Positions 32,817 to 42,225 of a stretch of DNA of 64,000 bases are shown here, piece after piece. Position 1 is the stretch's first letter. Each line of letters starts with the position of its first letter. The stretch spans positions 1-64,000 of the forward strand of contig JBDHWQ010000021.1 of NCBI GenBank assembly GCA_039810245.1, read 5' to 3'. This stretch comes from CALDSL01 sp039810245. Lineage in GTDB: Bacteria; Chloroflexota; Anaerolineae; Anaerolineales; Anaerolineaceae. Position numbers and translations under genes: made by a program. The notes under the pieces were generated by a model. It ran no database searches. It saw only the letters and a list, made by a program, of their open reading frames with translations, and was not told where the DNA came from.

Positions 32817-34835
32817 CTACGCCGCGGGCGGGATGGTGTCCAGGCGCTTCTTCTGCCCATCGGTGAGCATGTTGGGCACGGCGTCGGGGCCGGCGGCGAA
32901 GGCATCTTCAATGCCGCGCTGCACCTCGGCGCACCACGCGCGCGCCGCTTCCCGGCGGTCAGCCTGGAAGCGCGCCAGCCACGCGTCGAGGTCGGCGTTC
33001 TTCAAACCGTCGCGCTGCCACTGCTCCAGGAAGCCCACCACCATGTCGACGATGCGCGCGCTCTGCCACGGCAGGCTCTTGGGCAGCTCGCGCTCAGCGA
33101 TCTGCCTGGCCAGCGCAAACTGGTGCGCCTTGTAATCCACGTCCAGCCCGTAATGCGCGCACAGCACCTCGTCGGTGATCGTTTCAGACCACTTGCGGTG
33201 GAAGCGGCAGATGCCGGTGTTGTCGCTGAACAGCTCGTAGGTCATGCGCTCCACGTTCTTACGCCCCAGCTCATAGGGCGGCACGAAATCGTTGCCGTAA
33301 TAGACGTAATACTTGCCCATCACCGGCATCGACGAGAGCATGCCCGGCACCCAGTACTGGTTGGGAACCATATGGCCTTCGTCGCCGTGTGCCACGAACA
33401 CCGCGCGGTCCATGCTGTTCGCGCCGCGCGCCGCGTGCTTGCGGTCAATCACCTGTGCCGCCGCGCGGATGCCGCGCCGGAACAGCGCGGCTTTGGGCTC
33501 GAACAGGATCGCATCCACCACGGCCATTGCGTAGTTGGCGTTCTGCATGCTGTCGGCCACCACGTCAAAGACCGCGGGGTCGGCGGTGAAGGTGAAACGC
33601 AGCTCGCTGGCCGGCGGCAGGCCGTATTCCGCCGGGTCAATCACCCCGTCCGCCACCAGCTCCATGATCCACGCCAGTGTCCCGCCGGTCTGGATGGCGT
33701 CAAAGCCCATCATATCCACGTGGTCGTTGAGCAGCTCAGCGGCGCGCTGGTCAAACACGCCCACCTGCGGCCCCAGCGCGTGGTAGGGCTCATAATCCTT
33801 CTTGTACCGGCCGTACAGTTTCTTGCACACCACCGGGCAGGGCTCGCCGCAGTGCTGGAAGCTCTTGGTCTTGATGGTTTCCTCATTAAACTGCGCCAGG
33901 TAGTGCTTGAGGATGAAGACCTCGTGCTGGCGCAGGCGATCCGCGTCGCTGGCATAGATACTGCGGTAGTTGTAGCTGAGAATGCGCTCGTTGAGCTCGC
34001 GCATATTGACGCCAAACGTGCCGCCGGTTTCGAACTCTGGCACGTAGCGGTACTTTTCGGTCACCGCGATGTCGGTTTGCAGCGTCTTTTTGCCAAAATG
34101 CTCGAGGAAATACGAGTCAATCTCGGCCGAGTCGCGCAGGTCGGGGTCTTCCCAGTCGCCGCCAAAAACGATGCCGGCGATGTTGTGGTGCTGCAAGAGG
34201 CGGCTGCCTAACCCGCCGCGCCCGGCCCAGTCTACCACCGGGCTGAACTGCGCCGGCTGGTCTTTGCGCGCCCGCACCGGGTTGGAACCGATTGCGCCTT
34301 CGTCGGTGTATAACGCTGCCGGGCCTACGGCCATCACGCGCACCTTGCCGGGCGTAAACTCGCCGGCGTAGCGGTCGAACAGCGCCTGCTGCAGTGCATA
34401 GAACCCGGCCAGCTTTTCACCTTCGGGGCTGGCGTAACCGGCCCACAGCAGCTCGCAGTTCACCGGCTCCAGTCGCACCAGGATTTCACCATTCTTGTGG
34501 TTGAGGATCAGCACGCTGGGCGTGGCGGCCTGCCCGCGCAGCGCCACGTAATTGACGCCCACGCCGTGGAAGGTATACGCCGCGCCGCCCATGCTGGAGA
34601 CGTAAAAGCCTTCCCACTGCGGGCTCCAGGCGCAAAACACTAGCCGGCGGGACCCGGGGATGCTGCTGCCTGCCAGCAGTCCCTCGCCAAAGGTAAAGCT
34701 GTCAGGGTAAAGGTTATAGCGCTGCCAGCCGTAATCCACGGGGCCGAGGATCTTTTTGCCCTCGATGGGCCGCAGGTACCAGTTGCCGTTGTTGAGGTGG
34801 ATGGTCAGCTCGCGCTGGTTGAGCGGGTAGATCAT
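32817..34835 (-). CDS. Tungsten/molybdenum aldehyde ferredoxin oxidoreductase family enzyme
   Basis: The 672-residue AOR-family protein should hold a tungsto- or molybdo-bispterin cofactor and one [4Fe-4S] cluster, oxidising aldehydes or a related substrate with ferredoxin. The N-terminal AOR domain has AAYTFHGVGVNYVALRGQA; the cluster cysteines appear as HCGEPCPVVCKK (C329, C333, C337) plus a late Cys in SDNTGICRFHRKW. The first spacing is CX3C instead of the canonical CX2C. GAIGSNP and WAGRGGLGS match the family cofactor-binding pattern. AGGAG precedes the ATG and TATAAT lies at 34884-34889. It is about 65 bp downstream of alanine racemase on the same strand. Confidence 0.9.
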   Translation of the reverse strand: MIYPLNQRELTIHLNNGNWYLRPIEGKKILGPVDYGWQRYNLYPDSFTFGEGLLAGSSIPGSRRLVFCAWSPQWEGFYVSSMGGAAYTFHGVGVNYVALRGQAATPSVLILNHKNGEILVRLEPVNCELLWAGYASPEGEKLAGFYALQQALFDRYAGEFTPGKVRVMAVGPAALYTDEGAIGSNPVRARKDQPAQFSPVVDWAGRGGLGSRLLQHHNIAGIVFGGDWEDPDLRDSAEIDSYFLEHFGKKTLQTDIAVTEKYRYVPEFETGGTFGVNMRELNERILSYNYRSIYASDADRLRQHEVFILKHYLAQFNEETIKTKSFQHCGEPCPVVCKKLYGRYKKDYEPYHALGPQVGVFDQRAAELLNDHVDMMGFDAIQTGGTLAWIMELVADGVIDPAEYGLPPASELRFTFTADPAVFDVVADSMQNANYAMAVVDAILFEPKAALFRRGIRAAAQVIDRKHAARGANSMDRAVFVAHGDEGHMVPNQYWVPGMLSSMPVMGKYYVYYGNDFVPPYELGRKNVERMTYELFSDNTGICRFHRKWSETITDEVLCAHYGLDVDYKAHQFALARQIAERELPKSLPWQSARIVDMVVGFLEQWQRDGLKNADLDAWLARFQADRREAARAWCAEVQRGIEDAFAAGPDAVPNMLTDGQKKRLDTIPPAA

Positions 34836-34883
34836 AGGTTTCTCCTGTGCGCCGGCCGTTCACGCTGGCGCGGCCGCGCCGGA

Positions 34884-34889
34884 ATTATA
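34884..34889 (-). promoter_or_regulatory. TATAAT -10 box of the AOR-family gene
   Basis: Exact minus-strand TATAAT lies 48 nt before ATG 34835 with a leader that includes AGGAG. It makes the AOR gene at least partly independent of alanine racemase. Confidence 0.65.
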
Positions 34890-34900
34890 CCACCCGCGGG

Positions 34901-36031
34901 TCAGATTTCTGTTTCGTCGCGCACGAATACGCGCGGCACGCGCGGCTGCGCCAATGTGACTGCCGAAAAGCTGGAACGCCACAGCGCCTGCAGCTCTTCC
35001 TGTAATATTTCTTCATCGCCCTGGCGGCCCACCAGCACCACTTCGGTGCCGGGCGGGGTGTATTCCGGCAGGCGGAGCATCAGCAGGTCCATGCAGATGC
35101 GCCCAACCACCGGCACGCGCCGGCCGTTGACCAGCATGTGCGCCCCGGGCGCGCGCTGGTAGCCGTCGCCGTAGCCCACCGGCACCACGCCGATCCATTC
35201 TTCGCCCGCGGTGTGGTATTCCTGCATATAGCTTACGCCCCAACCGGCTGGCAGCTTGCGGCAGCTCATCAATTGTGCCTTCCAGGCGAAGCCGCGCCGC
35301 AGCCCTGCGGTGAATGGGGCGGGGCCGGGCCCCATGCCCTGGCCGTAGAGGATGCCACCGGCGCGCACCATATTAAAGAAGCTGTCGCGCTCGTGGATGA
35401 TGCCCATGGTGTTGGCCAGGTGCACCCAGCGCGGCTCGACGCCCGCGTCGCGCACCCCGGCCAGCGCCTCGCGGAAGCGCGCAAGCTGCAACTGGCTGAA
35501 AGCGTGGTCATCGCCGGCCAGCGCAAAGTGGCTGAAGATGCCCTCGATTTCCAGCCCGCCCAGCGACAGCGCGTGCCGCGCCAGTGCCGCGGCGTCTCCG
35601 GCCAGCACGCCAAAGCGCCCCATGCCGGTGTCGATCTTCAAATGCACCTTCGCCCTGCGCCCCTGCGCCTGCGCCCGCGCGGCAATCTGGTTGGCAGTGT
35701 CTGCGTCGGGCAGCGGCAGGTCCAGCCCGGCTGCCAGGGCCGCGTCGATCTGGCCCGGGGTGGCGCCGGTCAGCACCAGCACCGGCGCGTCGATCCCGGC
35801 CACGCGCAGCGCCAGCCCTTCGCTCACCCGCGCCACTGCCAGCGCCACCGATGCGGCCGACGCCCCCAGGAAGGCGCGCGCCACTTCTACCGCGCCGTGG
35901 CCGTAGCCGTCGTCTTTGACCACGCCCATCAGCGCCACGCCGGCCCAATCGGCCGTCAGCCGCGTGTTGTGCTCAATGGCCGAGAGATTAATTTCGATCC
36001 AGGTCGGGTAGGGCAGGGTTGTGAGGGTCAT
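34901..36031 (-). CDS. alr: Alanine racemase
   Basis: The 376-residue PLP-dependent racemase supplies D-alanine for peptidoglycan. The PLP lysine is in GVVKDDGYGHGAVEV near residue 36, the second-base tyrosine in SYMQEYHT, and the C-terminal domain has PVVGRICMDLLML. ATG 36031 (MTLTTLPYPTWIEINLSAIE) is preferred over 36073 because family members begin just before the RPTWxEI-like segment; neither start has a strong Shine-Dalgarno. The motif reads KDDGYGHG where KANAYGHG is usual, so the residues after the lysine deviate. Confidence 0.93.
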   Translation of the reverse strand: MTLTTLPYPTWIEINLSAIEHNTRLTADWAGVALMGVVKDDGYGHGAVEVARAFLGASAASVALAVARVSEGLALRVAGIDAPVLVLTGATPGQIDAALAAGLDLPLPDADTANQIAARAQAQGRRAKVHLKIDTGMGRFGVLAGDAAALARHALSLGGLEIEGIFSHFALAGDDHAFSQLQLARFREALAGVRDAGVEPRWVHLANTMGIIHERDSFFNMVRAGGILYGQGMGPGPAPFTAGLRRGFAWKAQLMSCRKLPAGWGVSYMQEYHTAGEEWIGVVPVGYGDGYQRAPGAHMLVNGRRVPVVGRICMDLLMLRLPEYTPPGTEVVLVGRQGDEEILQEELQALWRSSFSAVTLAQPRVPRVFVRDETEI

Positions 36032-36082
36032 GGGGTTCTTCGCTTGTTTGGTTTTGTGGTGGCTGATCGTCATGATTCAGTA

Positions 36083-36140
36083 CGTCGGGTTTTCCCCTAC
36101 GGGGGCACGATATCGCAAAAATCGCTCAACCCGACCTACA
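36083..36140. repeat. CGTCGGGTT...AACCCGAC inverted repeat
   Basis: TACGTCGGGTT (36081-36091) and AACCCGACCTA (36128-36138) flank a short palindromic core with CCCCTACGGGGG. A related CTCAACCCGACC word occurs at 12647-12658. It lies in the gap between alr and the beta-lactamase-like gene. Confidence 0.55.
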
Positions 36141-36196
36141 GGACTTTTGCATACAAACAGCTTCGCGTCTTTCGCGTTTTAAGGTTTTCTCGCGGT

Positions 36197-37690
36197 TCAG
36201 CCTTTTGCCAACACGCCCAGCTCATCAAAATCCACGTCCAGCAGCGCCGGCTGGTCAAAGGCCAGCGCGCTTGCCCGGCCGCGCGAGTCTTGCTGGAACG
36301 TCACCAGCCCCCACGGGATGTACGGATCAAGCCAGGTGAGGCGGTAGGTGTCGTAATGCCAGTGCTCCAGGTCGGCGGTGAAGGCCGGGGTGTGTGCGAA
36401 GCGCAGCCACAGTCGCCCACCCTCGGCGCACACGTCCACGCCGTCGATCAGCGGGCTGGCGTAGCGCCCGGCCAGCGCCTCGGCCGGCAGCGATGGGCGC
36501 GTGCCCGCCACGCGCGCCGCCGCGCGCGCCTGCTCCTCGTCCGCATAGGCGCGCGCCTCTTCTTCCGCCGCCTGCCGGTAGAGGGGCAGCGAATCCACTG
36601 CCTGCGCGCCCAGGCCCAGCAGCTCATCCAGCACGCGGAACGTTACCGGGTAGGTAAGCGGCGCCTCGGCGTTGGTCAGCGCCACCACGCCCAGGCCTGC
36701 TTCGGGCAGCATGGTGACCAGCGTGCGCATGCCATCCACCCCGCCGGAGTGCTGCACCAGCTTGCGGCCGCGGTAATCCTGCACGCGCCAACCCAGCGCG
36801 TAGGTGGTGAAGCGCGGCGCTAGGTGCGCCAGCGGCCCGCTTGCCCGCTGGTTGGGGATGGCCATCTGTGGCATGTGCAGTTCGTGCATGCCGGCTGCGC
36901 GCACCAGCGGTGTGCCGCCAAAGCGGCCGTCCTCCAGGTGCAGGCGCAGATACTGCGCCAGGTCCCAGGCCGAGGCGTGCAGAGAAGCCGCCGGGCCAAC
37001 GTTATCGTGGTCACGGTAAGGGATGGGGTGCATCGCCCCCCGGCTGGCATACGGCAGCGGCGCGTAGGGGGTGGCCATGTTGGCATTCGAGCGCCCGCGT
37101 GCATAATTGGGCGCGCTGTCGGCCATGCCCAGCGGGTCGAGGATGCGCTGCTGCACGAAGTCATCCCAGCTCTGCCCGGTGATGGCGGGGATGAGCTGCC
37201 CCGCCACCAGGTACATCACGTTTTGATAAGCATATGCACTGCGGAAGCTGCTGGCCGGTCGCAGGTAGCGCAGCCGGCGCGCGACCTCGTCGCGCCCCAG
37301 ATCTGAGCCGTACCAGATCGTCCCACCCGAGACCTCGCCCAGCCCGCTGCGGTGCACCAGTAGGTCGCGCACGCGCATCTCGCGCGTGGCGAAGTCGTCC
37401 ATCAGCGCGAAACCGGGCAGGATTTCAGTCACGTATTGATCCCAGCCCAGCTTTCCCTCGTCCACCAGCATGGCCAGCGCCGTGGCGGTGAAGGTTTTCG
37501 AGATCGACGCGATGGCATAGGTGGTGTGCTCGTCGGCCGGCGCCTGCGTGGCTTCGTCGCGCAGGCCAAAGCCACCGGCAAAGATCAGCGCGTCGTCGCG
37601 GATTACCGCCAGTGAAAGCGCGGGCACGCGCAGCACGCGCATGCCATCCAACACCCAGGCGCGGAAGGAAGGAGAATCGAAGTTGGGCAT
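36197..37690 (-). CDS. Serine beta-lactamase-like / penicillin-binding-protein-like hydrolase
   Basis: The 497-residue class C-fold protein starts at ATG 37690 (MPNFDSPSFRAWVLDG), with GAGG upstream; an extension to 37789 is rejected because it adds sequence without signal or homology. SxxK is SISK (S62-K65), the tyrosine motif is YAYQN, and a late HSGGVDGMRT replaces KTG. A C-terminal beta-barrel-like domain follows from about residue 400. No signal peptide is visible, so it is predicted cytoplasmic, unlike secreted beta-lactamases. It may be an esterase or D-amino-acid peptidase; proximity to alr is suggestive only. Confidence 0.85.
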   Translation of the reverse strand: MPNFDSPSFRAWVLDGMRVLRVPALSLAVIRDDALIFAGGFGLRDEATQAPADEHTTYAIASISKTFTATALAMLVDEGKLGWDQYVTEILPGFALMDDFATREMRVRDLLVHRSGLGEVSGGTIWYGSDLGRDEVARRLRYLRPASSFRSAYAYQNVMYLVAGQLIPAITGQSWDDFVQQRILDPLGMADSAPNYARGRSNANMATPYAPLPYASRGAMHPIPYRDHDNVGPAASLHASAWDLAQYLRLHLEDGRFGGTPLVRAAGMHELHMPQMAIPNQRASGPLAHLAPRFTTYALGWRVQDYRGRKLVQHSGGVDGMRTLVTMLPEAGLGVVALTNAEAPLTYPVTFRVLDELLGLGAQAVDSLPLYRQAAEEEARAYADEEQARAAARVAGTRPSLPAEALAGRYASPLIDGVDVCAEGGRLWLRFAHTPAFTADLEHWHYDTYRLTWLDPYIPWGLVTFQQDSRGRASALAFDQPALLDVDFDELGVLAKG

Positions 37691-37739
37691 GCAGACCTCA
37701 TTGGGAAGGAAGCAGGGGATTGGGGAACGGGCGTACCGC

Positions 37740-37746
37740 AATATTG
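37740..37746 (-). promoter_or_regulatory. TACAAT -10 box of the beta-lactamase-like gene
   Basis: Minus-strand TACAAT in GTCTACAATATTGC lies about 55 nt upstream of ATG 37690. Confidence 0.45.
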
Positions 37747-37809
37747 TAGACCAATCCCGCGAGCCGGTCAAACCCTGCTCGCGAGGCACGGTCCGCGAGC
37801 GGCCAACCC

Positions 37810-37866
37810 CGGGCGAGGCGAGAAAAAGAGCTGATCCCTATATTGCCTCAAAGCCTCGCCCCTACA
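37810..37866. repeat. GGGCGAGGC / GCCTCGCCCC repeat unit
   Basis: GGGCGAGGCGAG (37811-37822) and AAAGCCTCGCCCCTACAG (37850-37867) flank a 30-bp core. The same family lies at 32736-32793. The 233-bp gap between 37691 and 37923 otherwise shows only the beta-lactamase-like promoter. Confidence 0.7.
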
Positions 37867-37923
37867 GGTGATGGGTTTGCGGGTGGGTTCTTTTTTTACC
37901 CCTGCACGGAAATGAGATGCGCG

Positions 37924-39369
37924 CTACTCCCTCATCTTTACACGGTGCCACTGGATGCGCGCGGCCACCAGCAGCTCATCGTTTTCATCGAAAACCATGC
38001 CAAAGGCCAACGGCTTAGCGCCTTCGATGGTACCCAGGAAGCGCCCACCGCTATCAAACACCTGGATGCCGTGGATGTCGCCCACGTAGACGCGACCCTG
38101 GCCATCGACGGCGATGCTGTAGGGCGCATTCAGCTGCCCTGGCTGGGTGCCGCGCCCGCCCCAGCGGTTGATATAGCGGCCGTCCGGCCCGTACTTGAAT
38201 ATCGAATCTTCAAAGCGCGCCAGGATATAGGTGTTACCGGCCCCGTCCACCGCCAGCCGCATCACCAGCTCGGGCGCGCCGGTCTGTGAGCTGATCGCCC
38301 CCTCGATGGTGCGAACCAGGTTGCCCCCGGCATCAAAGAAGGCGATATCGTCGCGCCCGGCGCCGCCGACCGCGGCCGCCAGCCCGCCATCCACTGTGGC
38401 AGTTACGTCGTCGTAGTCGCCCAGCCCCGGCGCGGTCAACTGCCCCAGCATCTTGCCGGTTTTGCCATCATAGCGGGTGATATTCCCCGACTGCACCACA
38501 TACACCACGCCCTGCCGGTCCGCGGCCAGGCCCCGCAATGGCATTTCCGCATCCACCATCCACTGCGTTAAAAACGTGCCATCCGCGTCGAACACCTGCA
38601 CCCGCCCGCCGGTGTACTCACCCACGTACACCCGGCCCTGATTATCGGTGGCGATGCTGCGCGCGTCCTGGAACATGCCCGCGCCGATGCCCTCTTTGCC
38701 AAAGCTGGCCAGCACCTGGCCGAAGCCGGGGGTCGGGGTGACCGCTGGGACGTTTTTTGAGATCGAGTTCGCGGTCGACAGGATGCCGGGCAGGTCGGTC
38801 AGCGCTTGCATCGGTGATGTATCCACCTGGCTGACCACTGTGTCCACTGCGCGCGATACCGTCAGCCACCCGATGATGGCTGGGATGGCGGCCGCGGCCA
38901 GCACCAGCAGCATGACCAGCGCAAAGATCCAGCCCACGCGCCGCGCCTGGCCCCTGGCAGCATCTACCGCGGGCTGGACGGCGGTCATGCTCTCCAGCAA
39001 TTGCTCGGCCAGCACCCCGTCGCGGTCGCCCACGCCGGCATTTCGCAGCAGGGTCTCCATGCGATCGATTACCGCCTTCGACTCGGCCAGCCCCATGCCG
39101 CTAATCTCGCGATGCAGCTTGATCGCGCTGATCTTTTGCCCGGCGCGGATCAGCCGCGCGATCTCCAGCGCCTGCTCGCGCGTGAAAACGTCTGCTGCGC
39201 CGCCAATGACCACGCTGCCGGGAAAAACGGTTGCGCCCGGCGCGCGCTGCGCGCGCAGCTCAGACGTCACCACCACGGTCTTGCCGCAGTATTTGCAAAC
39301 GACGTGCGTATCGCTGCCGTTGGGCAGCAGGCTTGCTCCACAAGATGGACAGTCAAACGTGGCGGCCAT
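37924..39369 (-). CDS. Zinc-ribbon / L12-like / membrane / NHL-repeat protein
   Basis: The 481-residue protein has a zinc ribbon (C7-xx-C10 ... C25-xx-C28), a segment at about 63-108 (ARLIRAGQKISAIKLHREIS and LAESKAVIDRME) that closely resembles the C-terminal domain of ribosomal protein bL12, one membrane helix (about 146-170), and a six-bladed NHL-like propeller (about 225-475) with NQGRVYVGEYTGGRVQVF, DRQGVVYVVQSG and GQGRVYVGDIHGIQVF. The zinc ribbon would be cytoplasmic and the propeller outside. bL12-like domains occur in other proteins, where they may bind GTPases or chaperones; here function is unknown. Confidence 0.8.
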   Translation of the reverse strand: MAATFDCPSCGASLLPNGSDTHVVCKYCGKTVVVTSELRAQRAPGATVFPGSVVIGGAADVFTREQALEIARLIRAGQKISAIKLHREISGMGLAESKAVIDRMETLLRNAGVGDRDGVLAEQLLESMTAVQPAVDAARGQARRVGWIFALVMLLVLAAAAIPAIIGWLTVSRAVDTVVSQVDTSPMQALTDLPGILSTANSISKNVPAVTPTPGFGQVLASFGKEGIGAGMFQDARSIATDNQGRVYVGEYTGGRVQVFDADGTFLTQWMVDAEMPLRGLAADRQGVVYVVQSGNITRYDGKTGKMLGQLTAPGLGDYDDVTATVDGGLAAAVGGAGRDDIAFFDAGGNLVRTIEGAISSQTGAPELVMRLAVDGAGNTYILARFEDSIFKYGPDGRYINRWGGRGTQPGQLNAPYSIAVDGQGRVYVGDIHGIQVFDSGGRFLGTIEGAKPLAFGMVFDENDELLVAARIQWHRVKMRE

Positions 39370-39515
39370 TCCCCTCTCCTCACGCTATGATTACTTCCGG
39401 TTGCCGTTGCGCCGATAATACGATCATTGTAAAGAGCGCACCCGAGCGTGTCAACGCCGCACTGCGCCCGCGGGTGATACAATGGAACCATCCCCCACTG
39501 TCCGGAGCGCAACCT

Positions 39516-42215
39516 ATGACCCCTGACCTGCTCCCGCTCGATTCCCCCACCGCCACGCTGGACGCAGCCGGCGGCAAAGGCGCCAACCTGGCCCGCCTGG
39601 CGCGGCTGGGCTGCCCGGTCCCACCGGGCTTTATCATCCCGGTGGGCGCCTACCACGCCGCGCTGGCCGCGGCCGGGCTGGATGAGCGCATCCCCGCGAT
39701 GGCACGCGACGTGAACACCGCCGACCCGGCCGCGCTCGACGCGCTCTCAACGCAAATCCGCGCCTGCTTCACCCCCGACTTGCTGCCTGCTGCCCTATCT
39801 GGAGCTATCCTGGCCGCGTGGCAGACGCTGGGCGCGCCGCCGGTGGCGGTGCGCTCCTCTGCGACTGCCGAAGACCTGCCCGAAATGTCCTTCGCCGGCC
39901 AGCAGGATACCTATCTGAACGTCACCACCGGCGAGACGTTGCTGCGCGCAGTGGCAAGCTGCTGGGGCAGCCTGTGGACGGCGCGCGCTATCGCCTATCG
40001 TGGGCGGCAGGGTGTGGGCCAGGCCGGGCTGGGGCTGGCGGTGATTGTGCAGCAGATGGTGGACAGCGCCGCCTCGGGTGTGCTGTTCAGCGCCAACCCG
40101 CTCACCGGGCTGCGCTCGGAAACCGTGATGGATGCCGCGCTGGGGCTGGGCGAGGGACTGGTATCCGGTCTGGTGGAACCGGATCACTACGTAGTGGACC
40201 ATCTGACCGGGCGCATTACGTCGAAAACCATCGGCGCGAAGGCGCTGGCGGTGGTGCCCGGCCCAGGCGGCGGCGTGCAGACCGTGGCCACCGGCGCGCT
40301 GCGCCAGGCCCTGCCCGACGAGCAGGTGCTGGCCCTGGCGCAGATGGGCGCGCGCGTGGCCGACGATTTTGGCGCGCCGCAGGATATTGAATGGGCCTGG
40401 GACGGCCAGCGCCTGTACCTGCTGCAGTCGCGCGCCATCACTTCGCTGTTTCCGGTTCCGCAAGGCACCGGACCGGACGATCTGCGCGTGCTGTTTTCGT
40501 TTGGCGCGGTGCAGGGAATGCTCGACCCGATCACCCCGCTGGGACGTGACGTGATGATGCTGCTGGCTGTTGGCGGGGCGCGCCTGTACGGCCTGCGCTT
40601 CACCGAGCAGACCCAGACGGTGCTGCGCGAGGCCGGCGAGCGCCTGTGGGTGGATGTTACCACCCCGGTGCGCAACCCGGTGGGGCGCGGCGTGGTGCGC
40701 GGCGCCCTGCGCTATGTTGAGCCCGGCGCGCACGACCATCTGCTCAGCGTGTGGGATGACCCGCGCCTGACGCCCACCACCCGCCGCCTGCGCCCGGCCA
40801 CCGCCCTGCGCCTGGTGCGCGGCATGGGACCCATGCTGTTCAGCCTGCTGCGCTATATGGCCACCCCCGAAAAGCGCATGGCGCAGACGCGCCAGCGGGT
40901 CAGCGAGGTACTGGTTGATTTCCGCACCCGACTGGACGCGGCCAGCGGCACGACCGCCGCAAAGCTGGCCGCGCGCGTCGCGGTGCTGCGCCGTACCAGC
41001 AGTATCTTCAAGATGCTGGCATCCTCGTTCATCCCCGGCATAGGCACCGGCATGTCCACCTGGATGCTGGTGCGGCGCTTTGCCGGCCAGCTCGACCGCC
41101 AGCAAGGCGGCGAGCATTTCTCAAGACTGGCGATGCAGATCCCACGCGGCGTGCCCGGCAACGTCACCACGGAGATGGACCTGGCCCTGTGGCGCGTGGC
41201 GCGCCAGGTGCGCGCGGATGCGCCTTCCGCCGCGCTGTTCGAGGCGCTGCCTCCCGCCGAGCTGGCCGCGCGCTGGAGCGCCGGCGCGCTGCCCCCGGCC
41301 GCGCAGGCGGCCATCACCACCTTTCTGGATGAGTACGGGCTGCGCGGCCTGGCTGAGATTGACCTGGGCCGCCCGCGCTGGCGCGAAGAGCCCGAGCACG
41401 TGATGCAGTTGATGGCCGCTTACCTGCCCATCGACCCCGCCGACGGCCCGGACGTGCAGTTTGCGCGCGCGGCCCAGGCAGGCCAGAGCGCGCTGGACGA
41501 GATCGCCCGCGCCGCGCGCCGCCTGCCGCATGGCTGGCTCAAAGCGCGGCTGGTGCGTTTTGCCGGCCGCCGCGCCCGCGCCGTGCTCGGTATCCGCGAG
41601 GCGCCCAAGTTCTTTGCCGTGCGCGCCATTGGCATGGGGCGGCTGGCGCTGCTGGACAGCGGCCGCGAGCTGGTGCAGGCGGGCGTGCTGGCCCGGCCGG
41701 ATGACGTGTTCTACCTGCGCGTGAGCGAGCTGGAAGCGCTGGCGGCGGGCGAGAAACGTGATTGGGCCGGCCTGGCGCGCGAGCGCCGCGCCGCTTATGA
41801 GCGTGAAAAGAGCCGCCGCCAGCTTCCGCGCCTGCTGCTCAGCGACGGGCGCGCGTTTTACGCTGGCATCACCGGCCCTGACGGGCACGCCGGCCTGCGC
41901 GGCGACCCGGTATCCCCCGGCCTGGTGGAAGGCGCGGTGCGCGTGGTGCTCGACCCGCGCCAGGCCCAGCTTCAACCCGGTGAAATCCTGGTCTGCCCCG
42001 GTACCGATCCATCCTGGACGCCGCTGTTCCTCGCCGCCGGCGGGCTGGTGATGGAAGTGGGCGGGATGATGACCCACGGCGCGGTGGTGGCGCGCGAGTA
42101 CGGCATCCCTGCCGTGGTGGGCGTGGACCAGGCCACGCAGCGCCTGCAAACCGGCCAGCGCATCCGCGTGGACGGCTCGACCGGGATCATACAGGTACTC
42201 GACCCTGGTTTATGA
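39516..42215 (+). CDS. Rifampicin phosphotransferase-like PEP-synthase-type enzyme
   Basis: The 899-residue protein starts at ATG 39516; upstream frame to 39231 is antisense to the zinc-ribbon gene. It has an N-terminal ATP-grasp domain with GGKGANLARLARLG and RSSATAEDLPEMSFAGQQDT, a middle region (about 320-790) and a C-terminal swivelling phosphohistidine domain with GGMMTHGAVVAREYGIPAVV (catalytic His in THGA). The PEP-binding TIM barrel of PEP synthase is absent. This layout matches rifampicin phosphotransferases (about 865 aa), which use ATP to phosphorylate a small molecule. Other relatives phosphorylate different acceptors, so resistance is only a possibility. Confidence 0.82.
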   Translation: MTPDLLPLDSPTATLDAAGGKGANLARLARLGCPVPPGFIIPVGAYHAALAAAGLDERIPAMARDVNTADPAALDALSTQIRACFTPDLLPAALSGAILAAWQTLGAPPVAVRSSATAEDLPEMSFAGQQDTYLNVTTGETLLRAVASCWGSLWTARAIAYRGRQGVGQAGLGLAVIVQQMVDSAASGVLFSANPLTGLRSETVMDAALGLGEGLVSGLVEPDHYVVDHLTGRITSKTIGAKALAVVPGPGGGVQTVATGALRQALPDEQVLALAQMGARVADDFGAPQDIEWAWDGQRLYLLQSRAITSLFPVPQGTGPDDLRVLFSFGAVQGMLDPITPLGRDVMMLLAVGGARLYGLRFTEQTQTVLREAGERLWVDVTTPVRNPVGRGVVRGALRYVEPGAHDHLLSVWDDPRLTPTTRRLRPATALRLVRGMGPMLFSLLRYMATPEKRMAQTRQRVSEVLVDFRTRLDAASGTTAAKLAARVAVLRRTSSIFKMLASSFIPGIGTGMSTWMLVRRFAGQLDRQQGGEHFSRLAMQIPRGVPGNVTTEMDLALWRVARQVRADAPSAALFEALPPAELAARWSAGALPPAAQAAITTFLDEYGLRGLAEIDLGRPRWREEPEHVMQLMAAYLPIDPADGPDVQFARAAQAGQSALDEIARAARRLPHGWLKARLVRFAGRRARAVLGIREAPKFFAVRAIGMGRLALLDSGRELVQAGVLARPDDVFYLRVSELEALAAGEKRDWAGLARERRAAYEREKSRRQLPRLLLSDGRAFYAGITGPDGHAGLRGDPVSPGLVEGAVRVVLDPRQAQLQPGEILVCPGTDPSWTPLFLAAGGLVMEVGGMMTHGAVVAREYGIPAVVGVDQATQRLQTGQRIRVDGSTGIIQVLDPGL

Positions 42216-42225
42216 GGAATCTCAA

